Assembly (NCBI GenBank): GCA_021732965.1
Contig: JAKFVZ010000296.1
Coordinates: forward strand, 1 to 6,243
Direction of reading: 5' to 3'
Length of the DNA stretch: 6,243 bases
From: Reyranella sp.
GTDB taxonomy: Bacteria; Pseudomonadota; Alphaproteobacteria; Reyranellales; Reyranellaceae
A program made the position numbers and the translations under genes. Positions 1 through 5,624 of the stretch are shown here, one piece after another (position 1 is the first letter of the stretch; every line of letters starts with the position of its first letter). Under the pieces are notes generated by a model that was not told where the DNA came from, made no database searches, and saw nothing but the letters and a program-made list of their open reading frames with translations.

Positions 1-345
1 GGTCGCCGTAGGCCGCGCCGTAGCGCGCCTGGCCGTAGGCGCCGGGAAACTGGCGCAGTTCCTTCAGATTGTAGACGTCGCCATAGGCCTCCACTTGGAG
101 ACACCGAAACCGCCGACCCCGAGCCCGCCGACCGAGAAACGGTAGTTGCGGCCCTCGTAGTGCAGGGTGCCGCTTCCGACATTGCCGCTGCCGAAGAACG
201 CCACCTGGACCTGCTCGATATTGACCGTGCCGGACTTCACCCGCTGCTGGGCGATGGCCGGCGCCGCCAGCGCCGTTCCCACCAGCCCCACCGAGCCGAC
301 CAGCGCCTGCCGGCGGCCGAGCAAACAAACTCTTTTAACACTCAT
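1..345 (-). pseudogene. Small exported protein of unknown function, frameshifted and cut by the window edge
   Basis: I do not recognise a named family. From the ATG at 345 the product opens with a signal peptide: a Tat-like GRRQALVG at residues 10-17, a hydrophobic stretch, and a likely cleavage after APAIA (residue 32). The mature part is rich in Gly, with VAFFGSGNVGSG and VGGLGVGGFGVSK, suggesting a compact beta-rich periplasmic protein. After Lys84 (codon 96-94) the frame runs into a TGA at 66-64. Adding one base between 93 and 94 instead gives V-E-A-Y-G-D-V-Y-N-L and an open frame to the window edge, with Tyr/Gly-rich sequence (PGAYGQARYG) matching the style of the upstream part. That points to a one-base deletion, either a real mutation or a sequencing error. 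The start is set by GGAG at 355-352, six bases before the ATG; the TTG at 357 lacks such a site. It lies 23 bases behind the Rid gene on the same strand, so the two are probably co-transcribed. Confidence 0.6.
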
Positions 346-351
346 CCCACT

Positions 352-355
352 CTCC
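352..355 (-). promoter_or_regulatory. Ribosome binding site deciding the start of the exported protein
   Basis: GGAG reads 355 to 352 on the minus strand with a six-base spacer to the ATG at 345-343. It overlaps the alternative TTG codon at 357-355, which makes that upstream start unlikely. Confidence 0.6.
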
Positions 356-368
356 AAGATCGGTCGCG

Positions 369-749
369 TCAGACGTCGACGACGGCCGTGGCCTCAATTT
401 CGACCAGCAGCCCCGGCACGGCAAGGGCGCTCACGGCCACCAGCGTCGATGTGACCACCGAGCCCTTGAGCGCCTTGCCCAGCGCCGCGCTGACGGCGCC
501 CATGTCACGGATGTCGGTCACGTAGATCGTCGTGCGCACGAGGTCGCCAAGGCGGGCGCCGGCCGATTTCAGGCCGGCCTCGATCTTGCGCATGGTGATG
601 GTCGTTTGCTGGGCCGCGTCCTTGCCCTGGACCTGCCCCTTGGCATTGAGGGACGTCGTGCCCGACACGAACACGAACGGTCCGCTCTTGATGGTACGGA
701 CATAAAAACCCGCCACCTCGGTGCCGTCCGGAAAGACTTTCTTGGCCAT
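369..749 (-). CDS. RidA/YjgF/UK114-family protein lacking the catalytic arginine
   Basis: A 126-residue cytoplasmic protein of the normal Rid length (E. coli RidA is 128). Family landmarks in order are GPFVFVSGTT (residues 23-32), the helix region QTTITMRKIEAGLKSAG, the strand LVRTTIYVTDI, and the C-terminal LLVEIEATAVV. Canonical RidA deaminates reactive enamines/imines from pyridoxal-phosphate enzymes, such as 2-aminoacrylate. That activity needs an arginine (Arg105 in E. coli) within a segment resembling R-S-C-V or R-T-T-V. Here the matching segment is S-T-L-V, with Ser101 in the arginine place, while the Glu equivalent to E. coli Glu120 is kept (Glu117). This fits the Rid groups that lack the arginine and are not expected to have the standard deaminase activity. 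The ATG at 749 has GGAG at 759-756 with a six-base spacer. The gene is divergent from the SDR and precedes the exported-protein gene by 23 bases. Confidence 0.88.
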   Translation of the reverse strand: MAKKVFPDGTEVAGFYVRTIKSGPFVFVSGTTSLNAKGQVQGKDAAQQTTITMRKIEAGLKSAGARLGDLVRTTIYVTDIRDMGAVSAALGKALKGSVVTSTLVAVSALAVPGLLVEIEATAVVDV

Positions 750-821
750 GCCTCGCTCCAGTTCTTCTATGCGCTATGCTGGCACTCTAGGCGGCCGTTC
801 GCGCCGGGCAAGGAGGAAGCC
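750..821. promoter_or_regulatory. Divergent intergenic region between the Rid and SDR genes
   Basis: These 72 bases must hold the start signals for both divergent units unless transcription begins inside a neighbouring gene. Both ribosome binding sites are clear (759-756 on minus, 810-816 on plus). A tandem CTATGC-G-CTATGC lies at 767-779, near the middle. The second copy contains TATGCT (775-780), a weak -10-like match for the plus strand, but I see no good -35 at standard spacing. Promoter placement is therefore unresolved. Confidence 0.4.
810..816 (+). promoter_or_regulatory. Ribosome binding site deciding the GTG start of the SDR
   Basis: AAGGAGG is a near-perfect match to the anti-Shine-Dalgarno complement and sits five bases before GTG at 822. 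It fixes the start there, although the reading frame stays open well upstream, antisense to the Rid gene. Confidence 0.8.
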
Positions 822-1565
822 GTGTCACTCGATCGCTATCGCACCGCCATCGTCACCGGTGCCAGCCGCGGGATCGGTGCGGCGATCGTCCGCGAGCTGC
901 GGATCGGCGGCCTCGACGTCTATGCCGTCGCCCGCTCGGCCGACGACCTCACCGAACTGGCGCAGGAGACCGGTTGCCGCCCGCTGGCGCTCGACATCTC
1001 CCATCGCGATGCCGTGCTGCATGCGCTGGGCTCGCTCGATGCCGACGTGCTGGTCAACAATGCATCGGCTCCGGTGCGCGGCGGCGTGTCGTGGGAGACC
1101 CCGCCCGACGACATCGACGTGCTGATGGACGTGAACCTGCGCGGGACGCTCAACTGCCTGGCCGCCGTGGTGCCGGGCATGACGGCTCGCGGGCTCGGCC
1201 ACATCGTCAATCTGGGCTCGACCTCGGGCACCGCGCCCCTGCCCGGCATGCCCGTCTATGCCATGACCAAGGCCGCCATCCACAATCTCAGCCAGACGCT
1301 GCGCCTCGACCTGCACGGGACGGGCGTGCGGGTGAGCGAGATCTCTCCCGGCCGCGTCGAGACCGGTGCCCATCTCGGCCTGATGGAGGATCGCGAGGAA
1401 GGGCGGCGCCGCTTCTACGAGGGCTTCGAGACGCTTCAGCCGGGCGACATTGCCGAGGCCGTCATGTTCGTGCTGGGCGCGCCGCAGCGCATGGATGTGA
1501 GCTTCATGGAGATCGTCCCGACCGACCAATCGTACGGCGGTTCGCAATTCCACCGCCGGCGCTGA
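822..1565 (+). CDS. Short-chain dehydrogenase/reductase (SDR), classical type
   Basis: A 247-residue cytoplasmic oxidoreductase, the usual length for classical SDRs, starting at GTG. The Rossmann nucleotide motif TGASRGIG is at residues 12-19. Arg38 after the second strand (AVARS) suggests a preference for NADP(H). Asp58 (LDIS) sits at the adenine-binding position, NNAS is at 79-82, and Asn105 is in MDVNLRG. The catalytic Ser133, Tyr146 and Lys150 show the correct 13- and 4-residue spacing (GSTSG, then YAMTK), so all four active-site residues are present. The C-terminal part, with ISPGRVET and EIVPTDQSYGG, resembles the YdfG-like group acting on 3-hydroxy acids and small hydroxyl compounds. 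That resemblance is from memory and does not define the substrate. The gene is followed after 51 bases by an acyl-CoA ligase on the same strand, so it probably works in the same acid-degrading pathway. It is divergent from the Rid gene. Confidence 0.92.
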   Translation: MSLDRYRTAIVTGASRGIGAAIVRELRIGGLDVYAVARSADDLTELAQETGCRPLALDISHRDAVLHALGSLDADVLVNNASAPVRGGVSWETPPDDIDVLMDVNLRGTLNCLAAVVPGMTARGLGHIVNLGSTSGTAPLPGMPVYAMTKAAIHNLSQTLRLDLHGTGVRVSEISPGRVETGAHLGLMEDREEGRRRFYEGFETLQPGDIAEAVMFVLGAPQRMDVSFMEIVPTDQSYGGSQFHRRR

Positions 1566-1616
1566 TCCGCGGCACGTCGCTTGCAGGAAGAACGTCCGTT
1601 GGGCAATCAGGGAACC

Positions 1617-3128
1617 ATGAGCCTCAAGAACCTCGCTGCCATCCTCGACCCGCAGGCGCCAGCCGACCGGCCCTTCATCATCCAGGTCTCGCCCGAGGGC
1701 GACGAACAGCTCCGGTTGAGCTACGGCGAGGCGCGCGCGCGCATCGCGGGCCTTGCACGCGGCCTGCTGAAGCGCGGCCTCAAGCGTGGAGAGGCCGTGG
1801 CGATCGTTGCGGCCAACAGCGCCGACTATCTCGTGCTCTACATGGCCACCATGGCGGCCGGCCTCGTCTCGGTCTGCGTCAACCACAAGCTGCCGCGCGA
1901 GACCGTGGCGCACATCATGAAGGACTCGGTCGTCAAGCTGGCGATCGCCGATGCCGAGCGCGCGCCGCTGGTCAGTGCGCTGGTCCCGACCGTGGCGATC
2001 GAGCAGCTCGACAGCCTGCTCGATCCCGGTGCGTTCGATGCCGTCGACATGGCGCCGGAGGAAGTCGCCATGATCCTCTACACCTCCGGTTCGACCGGCC
2101 TGCCCAAGGGCGTGCCGCTGACGCATGGCGGCTACATCTGGGCGACCGGCGCCACACCCGAGCAGCGTCCCGGTATCGAAGGGCAGAAGGTCATCATCGC
2201 CGCGCCGCTGTTCCACATGAACGGCCTGTTCAGCGCCAAGCTGGTGATGATCAACGGCGGCACCATCGTACTGATGACCAACTTCACCGCCCGCGGCTTC
2301 ATCCGCGCCATCGACCGCAATCGCGTCTCCATGATCACCTCGGTGCCGACCATGCTGGCGCTGGTGATGCGCGAGACCGAGGAACTGGCCAAGGCCGATC
2401 TCGGCTGCGTCACCACGGCGGTCACCGGCTCCGCGCCCTCGACGGCGGAGTTCTTCGAGCAGATGCACCGGATGTTCCCCAACGCCGAGACGGCGAACAG
2501 CTGGGGCACCACCGAGTCGGGTCCGCTGGGCTTCGGCCCGCATCCCGACGGCATACCGAAGCCGATGGGCGCGCTGGGCTATCCGCGCAAGAACATCGAG
2601 GTGAAGTTCGTCGGCGGCGCCGAGACCGGCGCGACGCAGGGCGTGCTGCACATCCGCACGCCGGCGCTGATGAGCGGCTATCTCAACCGCGAGACCGACA
2701 CGAAGAAGCGGCTGATCGACGGCTGGTACGATACCGGCGACGTGATGCGCCGCGACGAGAACGGCTTCGTCTTCTTCGTCGGCCGCGCCGACGACATGTT
2801 CCAGTGCGGCGGCGAGAACGTCTATCCCGGCGAGGTCGAGAAGCTGCTGGGCCAGCATCCCGACGTGGCGCAGGCCTGCGTCGTGCCGGTGCCGGACGAG
2901 ATCAAGTACCAGCTCCCGGTCGCCTTCGTGGTCCGCAAGCCCGGCACGTCACCGACCGAGGAGGCCCTGCGCCGTTTCGCGCTCGACAACGGCCCGGCCT
3001 ACGCCCATCCGCGCGCGGTCTGGTTCGTCGACGAACTGCCGCTCGCCGGCACGAACAAGATCGACCGCAAGACGCTGGTCGACCGCGCCGTCGCGACCTA
3101 TGCGCGCGACGACGCGAAGCGGGTTTAA
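1617..3128 (+). CDS. AMP-forming acyl-CoA synthetase/ligase (class I adenylate-forming enzyme)
   Basis: A 503-residue cytoplasmic ligase expected to activate a carboxylic acid with ATP to an acyl-adenylate and transfer the acyl group to CoA. The core motifs are complete and in order: the phosphate-binding loop TSGSTGLPKG (156-165), NSWGTTE (294-300, the aromatic-G-x-T-E motif), GWYDTGD (369-375), the hinge-region GRADDMF followed by GGENVYPGEVE, and the C-terminal GTNKIDRK with catalytic Lys481. That lysine is the residue reversibly acetylated in related bacterial enzymes, so the same control is possible. The length and the GGENVYP motif fit the fatty-acid or aromatic-acid CoA ligase groups; the acid cannot be read from sequence. 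I chose the ATG at 1617, preceded by AGGGA at 1609-1613 with a rather short spacer. The TTG at 1581 in the same frame has no visible ribosome binding site. The gene probably shares an operon with the upstream SDR. Confidence 0.93.
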   Translation: MSLKNLAAILDPQAPADRPFIIQVSPEGDEQLRLSYGEARARIAGLARGLLKRGLKRGEAVAIVAANSADYLVLYMATMAAGLVSVCVNHKLPRETVAHIMKDSVVKLAIADAERAPLVSALVPTVAIEQLDSLLDPGAFDAVDMAPEEVAMILYTSGSTGLPKGVPLTHGGYIWATGATPEQRPGIEGQKVIIAAPLFHMNGLFSAKLVMINGGTIVLMTNFTARGFIRAIDRNRVSMITSVPTMLALVMRETEELAKADLGCVTTAVTGSAPSTAEFFEQMHRMFPNAETANSWGTTESGPLGFGPHPDGIPKPMGALGYPRKNIEVKFVGGAETGATQGVLHIRTPALMSGYLNRETDTKKRLIDGWYDTGDVMRRDENGFVFFVGRADDMFQCGGENVYPGEVEKLLGQHPDVAQACVVPVPDEIKYQLPVAFVVRKPGTSPTEEALRRFALDNGPAYAHPRAVWFVDELPLAGTNKIDRKTLVDRAVATYARDDAKRV

Positions 3129-3184
3129 CTTCAATCGACCGAGGTCAGGAATCCGCTGTAAACCCGATCTTCTTCACGATCGGG
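3120..3184. repeat. Overlapping inverted repeats at the convergent gene junction
   Basis: The ligase and Bug genes converge with 16 bases between their stops. CGGGTTTA (3120-3127, including the ligase TAA) is perfectly inverted as TAAACCCG (3159-3166). A second perfect pair, CCCGATC (3163-3169) and GATCGGG (3178-3184), encloses an eight-base loop. The two share CCCG at 3163-3166, so only one can form at a time. Neither is followed by a T-run on the plus strand, so this is not a standard intrinsic terminator. Much of it also codes for the conserved C-terminus of the Bug protein, so it may have no function of its own. Confidence 0.35.
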
Positions 3185-4152
3185 CCCCAGCGGTCGTAGC
3201 TCTGCTTCAGGAGCGTCGCGAGTTCCTGCGGCGTCGAGGACTTCACCTCGAGGCCCATGACGGCGAGGCCGTCGATCACGTCCTTCTGGGCAAGCGCCAC
3301 GCGCAGCGCCTCGTTGGAACGCATGACGACCGGGGCAGGCGTGCCGCCCGGCGCGAAGAAGCCGAACCATTCGGAGAAGACCAGGTCCTTGTAGCCCTGC
3401 TCGGCGAAGGTCGGGACGTTGGGCGCGAAGCGGCTGCGGGTCGCGCCCGAGACGCCGAGAAGGCGCGCCTTGCCGGCGGCGACCTGCTGGGTGAACTCGC
3501 CGACCGGGCCCGACACGGCCTGGATCTGGCCACCGACCATGTCCTGCACGGCGGGCTGCGTGCCGCGATAGGCAACATGCTTCAGCTCGATGCCGGCCGC
3601 CTGGCCCAGCAGCACGCCGATGAAATGCGGAACCGAGCCAGCCGCCGGCGAGCCGTAATTGGCCTTGTCCGGGTTGGCTTTGCACCAGGCCAGGAACTCG
3701 GGAATGTTCTTCACGCTCTCGGGAACCGCCGGCCCGACGCAGAAGCCGAAGTCGAAGACGCAGGCCAGCGTCACCGGCGTCACGTCGGTGAAGGCGTCGT
3801 ACGCCAGCTTCTTGTAGATGTGCGGATAGATCATCAGCATCGACGCGGGCGTCTGCAGGATGACGCTGCCGTCGGTCGCCGCGCCCTTCATTGACTGGAT
3901 GGCGATCTGGCCGCCGGCGCCGGCCTTGTTCTCGACGATGGCCGCCTTGGTATAGGCCGTGCCCTTCAGCCCCTCGGCGACGCGGCGGCACAGCGTGTCG
4001 GACGTGCCACCCGGCGGAAAGCCGGTGATGATGCGCACGTTCTCGAGCGGCTGGGTACCCTGTGCACCGGCACGGCCGGCGAGTCCCAGGGTGGCGAGCG
4101 CGGCAGCGGCGCCCGTGGCGCGGACGAAGCCGCGGCGGTTCTGGTTGGTCAT
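3145..4152 (-). CDS. Tat-exported Bug/TctC-family tripartite tricarboxylate transporter substrate-binding protein
   Basis: A 335-residue periplasmic receptor of normal Bug-family length. The N-terminus has a twin-arginine signal, NRRGFVRA (residues 5-12), then an Ala/Leu-rich segment and a probable cleavage after AGA (residue 30), so it is likely exported folded. Family landmarks follow: VRIITGFPPGGTSD (39-52), the ligand-loop region typical of Bug proteins, then VENKAGAGG, YGSPAAGS, the strongly typical AYRGTQPAVQDMVGGQIQ, and a C-terminal DRWGPIVKKIGF. Bug proteins bind small carboxylates or related organic ligands between two lobes; the ligand is not predictable here. The TctA and TctB membrane partners are absent from the window, so the protein either uses a permease encoded elsewhere or acts as an orphan receptor. 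The ATG at 4152 is chosen because GGGAGG (4164-4159) lies six bases upstream. It is the second gene of a probable operon behind the UbiD-family gene (69 bases), suggesting uptake of that enzyme's substrate. Confidence 0.93.
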   Translation of the reverse strand: MTNQNRRGFVRATGAAAALATLGLAGRAGAQGTQPLENVRIITGFPPGGTSDTLCRRVAEGLKGTAYTKAAIVENKAGAGGQIAIQSMKGAATDGSVILQTPASMLMIYPHIYKKLAYDAFTDVTPVTLACVFDFGFCVGPAVPESVKNIPEFLAWCKANPDKANYGSPAAGSVPHFIGVLLGQAAGIELKHVAYRGTQPAVQDMVGGQIQAVSGPVGEFTQQVAAGKARLLGVSGATRSRFAPNVPTFAEQGYKDLVFSEWFGFFAPGGTPAPVVMRSNEALRVALAQKDVIDGLAVMGLEVKSSTPQELATLLKQSYDRWGPIVKKIGFTADS

Positions 4153-4158
4153 TGGTTT

Positions 4159-4164
4159 CCTCCC
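4159..4164 (-). promoter_or_regulatory. Strong ribosome binding site of the Bug-family gene
   Basis: GGGAGG reads 4164 to 4159 with a six-base spacer to the ATG at 4152. It rules out the in-frame upstream start at 4188. Its first G also closes the base of the hairpin at 4164-4192. Confidence 0.75.
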
Positions 4165-4192
4165 GTTTGTGCGCGGACTGTCGCGCAAAACG
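4164..4192 (-). other. Intercistronic hairpin in front of the Bug gene ribosome binding site
   Basis: In the 69-base gap between the UbiD-family stop and the Bug start, TGCGCG (4170-4175) pairs with CGCGCA (4182-4187) around a six-base loop. Past one unpaired base (4169), CGTTT (4164-4168) pairs with AAACG (4188-4192). All 11 pairs are Watson-Crick. No T-run follows on either strand, so it is not an intrinsic terminator. Possible roles are an RNA processing or stability element that lets the receptor be made in excess of the enzyme, a modulator of ribosome access, or a protein-binding operator. The structure is seen in the sequence; the role is inference. Confidence 0.55.
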
Positions 4193-4221
4193 GCGGTCGC
4201 GCCAAGCCCGGTCGCCGGCCG

Positions 4222-5586
4222 CTACTTGCGGATGGCGGCCTCCAGTTCCGGCAGGTCGAACTCCTTCCAGCCCGGCACTTCCGAGACGTCGGGGAATTCC
4301 TCGCCGAACGGCCGGGTCGCATCGATGCCAACCGAGGACGAATAGGCGCCGTCGGTATAGGGATCGAGCGGTGCGGTGGCGGTGCGGTCGACGATGAAGA
4401 CGTCCTGGCTGGGCTTCACGCGGAACGACTGCGCCCACTCGACCTCGGCCGAGTTGCGGATGTCGATGTCGGGATCGACCACGATCACCCATTTCGGGTG
4501 CAGGTTGCTCGCCATCGCCGCGAGGATCGCGTGGCGCGCCTCGCCGGCGTAGCGCGGCTTCATGGCGATCACGACATAGGTCTGCACGCCGCCCGAGCTG
4601 TTGATCGAGATGTCCGAGATCGTCGGGAACTGGGCCTGGAACTGGCGCAGGATCGAAGCCTCGAACGGGATCTGCTTCAGCACATGGTTCTCGGTGATCG
4701 GCTTGCCGGTCAGCAGCCCCTGGAAGATCGCGCCCTTGCGGTGCGTGATCGCGGTGATGCGGGCGACCGGCTTCATGGAGGGCGGCGTGTAGTAGCCGGT
4801 GTACTCGCCGAGCGGGCCTTCCATCTTCTCGGCCTTGGTATCGACGGTGAACTCGATCACGATCTCGGCCCAGGCCGGCACCTTCAGCCCGTTGCTGACG
4901 GTCGTGGCCAGTTCGACCGGCGCGCCGCGCAGGCCGCCGGCGACGAACCAGTCGTTGGTCGAATCGCTCGACTGGACCTGGCATGAATACATGGTCAGCG
5001 GATCGACGCCGATGACGACGGCGCCGTGCAGTTCCTTCCCCATGGCGATGGCGTGGGCCATGTTCTTGCCGAAGCGATGGTTCGACGCGGAGAACACGCC
5101 CATCTCCTTCGGCCCATGGATCTGGAAGCGGTAATTGCCGATATCGGGAATGCCGGTCTCGGGATTCTCGGACACGACGATGCCGGCGGTGATGTAGGGG
5201 CCGCCATCCTTGGGGCTGTAGATCGGCACCGGCAGCTTCGTGACGTCGATCGCATCGCCCGTCAGCACGACTTCCTGGCACGGCGGTGGACCCTTGAAAT
5301 CGACCGGGCCAATCGGGTCGTTGATCCCCTTGAGCACCTTTTCGTGAATGGTCTGCTCGGTCGCCTCGAACGCCAGCAGCGCGAGGCGGCGGTTGCCGTA
5401 GACGCCGGCCACCAGCGGGAAGTCTGTTCCCGTCTGCGTGAACATGAGCGCCGGCCCCTGCATCGCACTGGCTTTGGCCAAGGCTTTCGCGATGTCATAT
5501 TTGGGAGAGACGGGCCGTGCGATATCGACGAGTTCCCCCGCGTTCTTCAGGGCCGTCAGGAAGGCGCGCAGATCTTGATAGGGCAT
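4222..5586 (-). CDS. UbiD-family (prenylated-FMN-dependent) decarboxylase
   Basis: A 454-residue cytoplasmic enzyme, somewhat shorter than E. coli UbiD (about 497). UbiD-family enzymes reversibly decarboxylate aromatic or alpha,beta-unsaturated acids using prenylated FMN made by UbiX. The N-terminal part (DLRAFLTALKNAGELVDI, GVYGNRR) and the middle (DGGPYITAG, then NYRFQIHGPKE) are typical. The Glu-Arg-Glu catalytic set appears as Arg153, Glu256 and Glu261 in EGPLGEYTG. Its spacings of 103 and 5 residues nearly match Arg173/Glu277/Glu282 of Aspergillus niger Fdc1. His170 and Glu225 fit two of the metal/cofactor ligands, but the third, usually Asn, appears to be Asp148. The C-terminal VIVVDPDIDI segment is also characteristic. 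The ATG at 5586 has GGAAGGA (5599-5593) six bases upstream. The gene leads the Bug-receptor operon and is divergent from the FUSC gene. No ubiX is in view. Aromatic-acid catabolism is more likely than ubiquinone synthesis given the neighbours, but the substrate is unknown. Confidence 0.93.
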   Translation of the reverse strand: MPYQDLRAFLTALKNAGELVDIARPVSPKYDIAKALAKASAMQGPALMFTQTGTDFPLVAGVYGNRRLALLAFEATEQTIHEKVLKGINDPIGPVDFKGPPPCQEVVLTGDAIDVTKLPVPIYSPKDGGPYITAGIVVSENPETGIPDIGNYRFQIHGPKEMGVFSASNHRFGKNMAHAIAMGKELHGAVVIGVDPLTMYSCQVQSSDSTNDWFVAGGLRGAPVELATTVSNGLKVPAWAEIVIEFTVDTKAEKMEGPLGEYTGYYTPPSMKPVARITAITHRKGAIFQGLLTGKPITENHVLKQIPFEASILRQFQAQFPTISDISINSSGGVQTYVVIAMKPRYAGEARHAILAAMASNLHPKWVIVVDPDIDIRNSAEVEWAQSFRVKPSQDVFIVDRTATAPLDPYTDGAYSSSVGIDATRPFGEEFPDVSEVPGWKEFDLPELEAAIRK

Positions 5587-5624
5587 GGTCAATCCTTCCG
5601 GGCGATTCACGAGTACAAAGCGTG
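5587..5624. promoter_or_regulatory. Short divergent gap between the UbiD-family and FUSC genes
   Basis: Only 38 bases separate the two divergent starts. The UbiD-family ribosome binding site (GGAAGGA, 5599-5593) fills part of it, and I see no strong -35/-10 pair inside. At least one promoter must therefore lie within the 5' coding part of the opposite gene, so the two units may compete for transcription. Confidence 0.35.
5593..5599 (-). promoter_or_regulatory. Ribosome binding site deciding the UbiD-family start
   Basis: GGAAGGA reads 5599 to 5593, six bases before the ATG at 5586. It rules out upstream starts in the same open frame, which would run antisense into the FUSC gene. Confidence 0.75.

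Noticed and set aside
606..821. N-terminal extension of the SDR frame
   Set aside because: It is antisense to the Rid gene and encodes nothing SDR-like. AAGGAGG directly before GTG 822 gives a standard-length SDR.
1566..1616. Possible separate promoter between SDR and ligase
   Set aside because: The 51 bases show no convincing -35/-10 pair or palindrome; co-transcription is the simpler reading.
825..2858. Very long open frame (677 codons) on the minus strand opposite the SDR and ligase genes
   Set aside because: It is antisense to two genes with complete catalytic motifs. Its translation is His/Arg/Ala-rich low-complexity sequence typical of shadow frames in GC-rich DNA, and it has no recognisable domain.
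974..3199. 741-codon open frame on the plus strand overlapping SDR and ligase
   Set aside because: It is a frame-shadow of the two recognised genes with Arg/Ala-rich translation. It runs past both real stop codons and has no motif of its own.
4164..4192. Hairpin read as a transcription terminator after the UbiD-family gene
   Set aside because: No T-run follows the stem on either strand, and it lies directly against the next gene's ribosome binding site.
3131..5281. 716-codon open frame on the minus strand across the Bug and UbiD genes
   Set aside because: It lies in a different frame of the same strand, is dominated by Arg/Gly/Pro, and spans the intergenic gap. The real proteins in the other frame have clear family motifs and ribosome binding sites.
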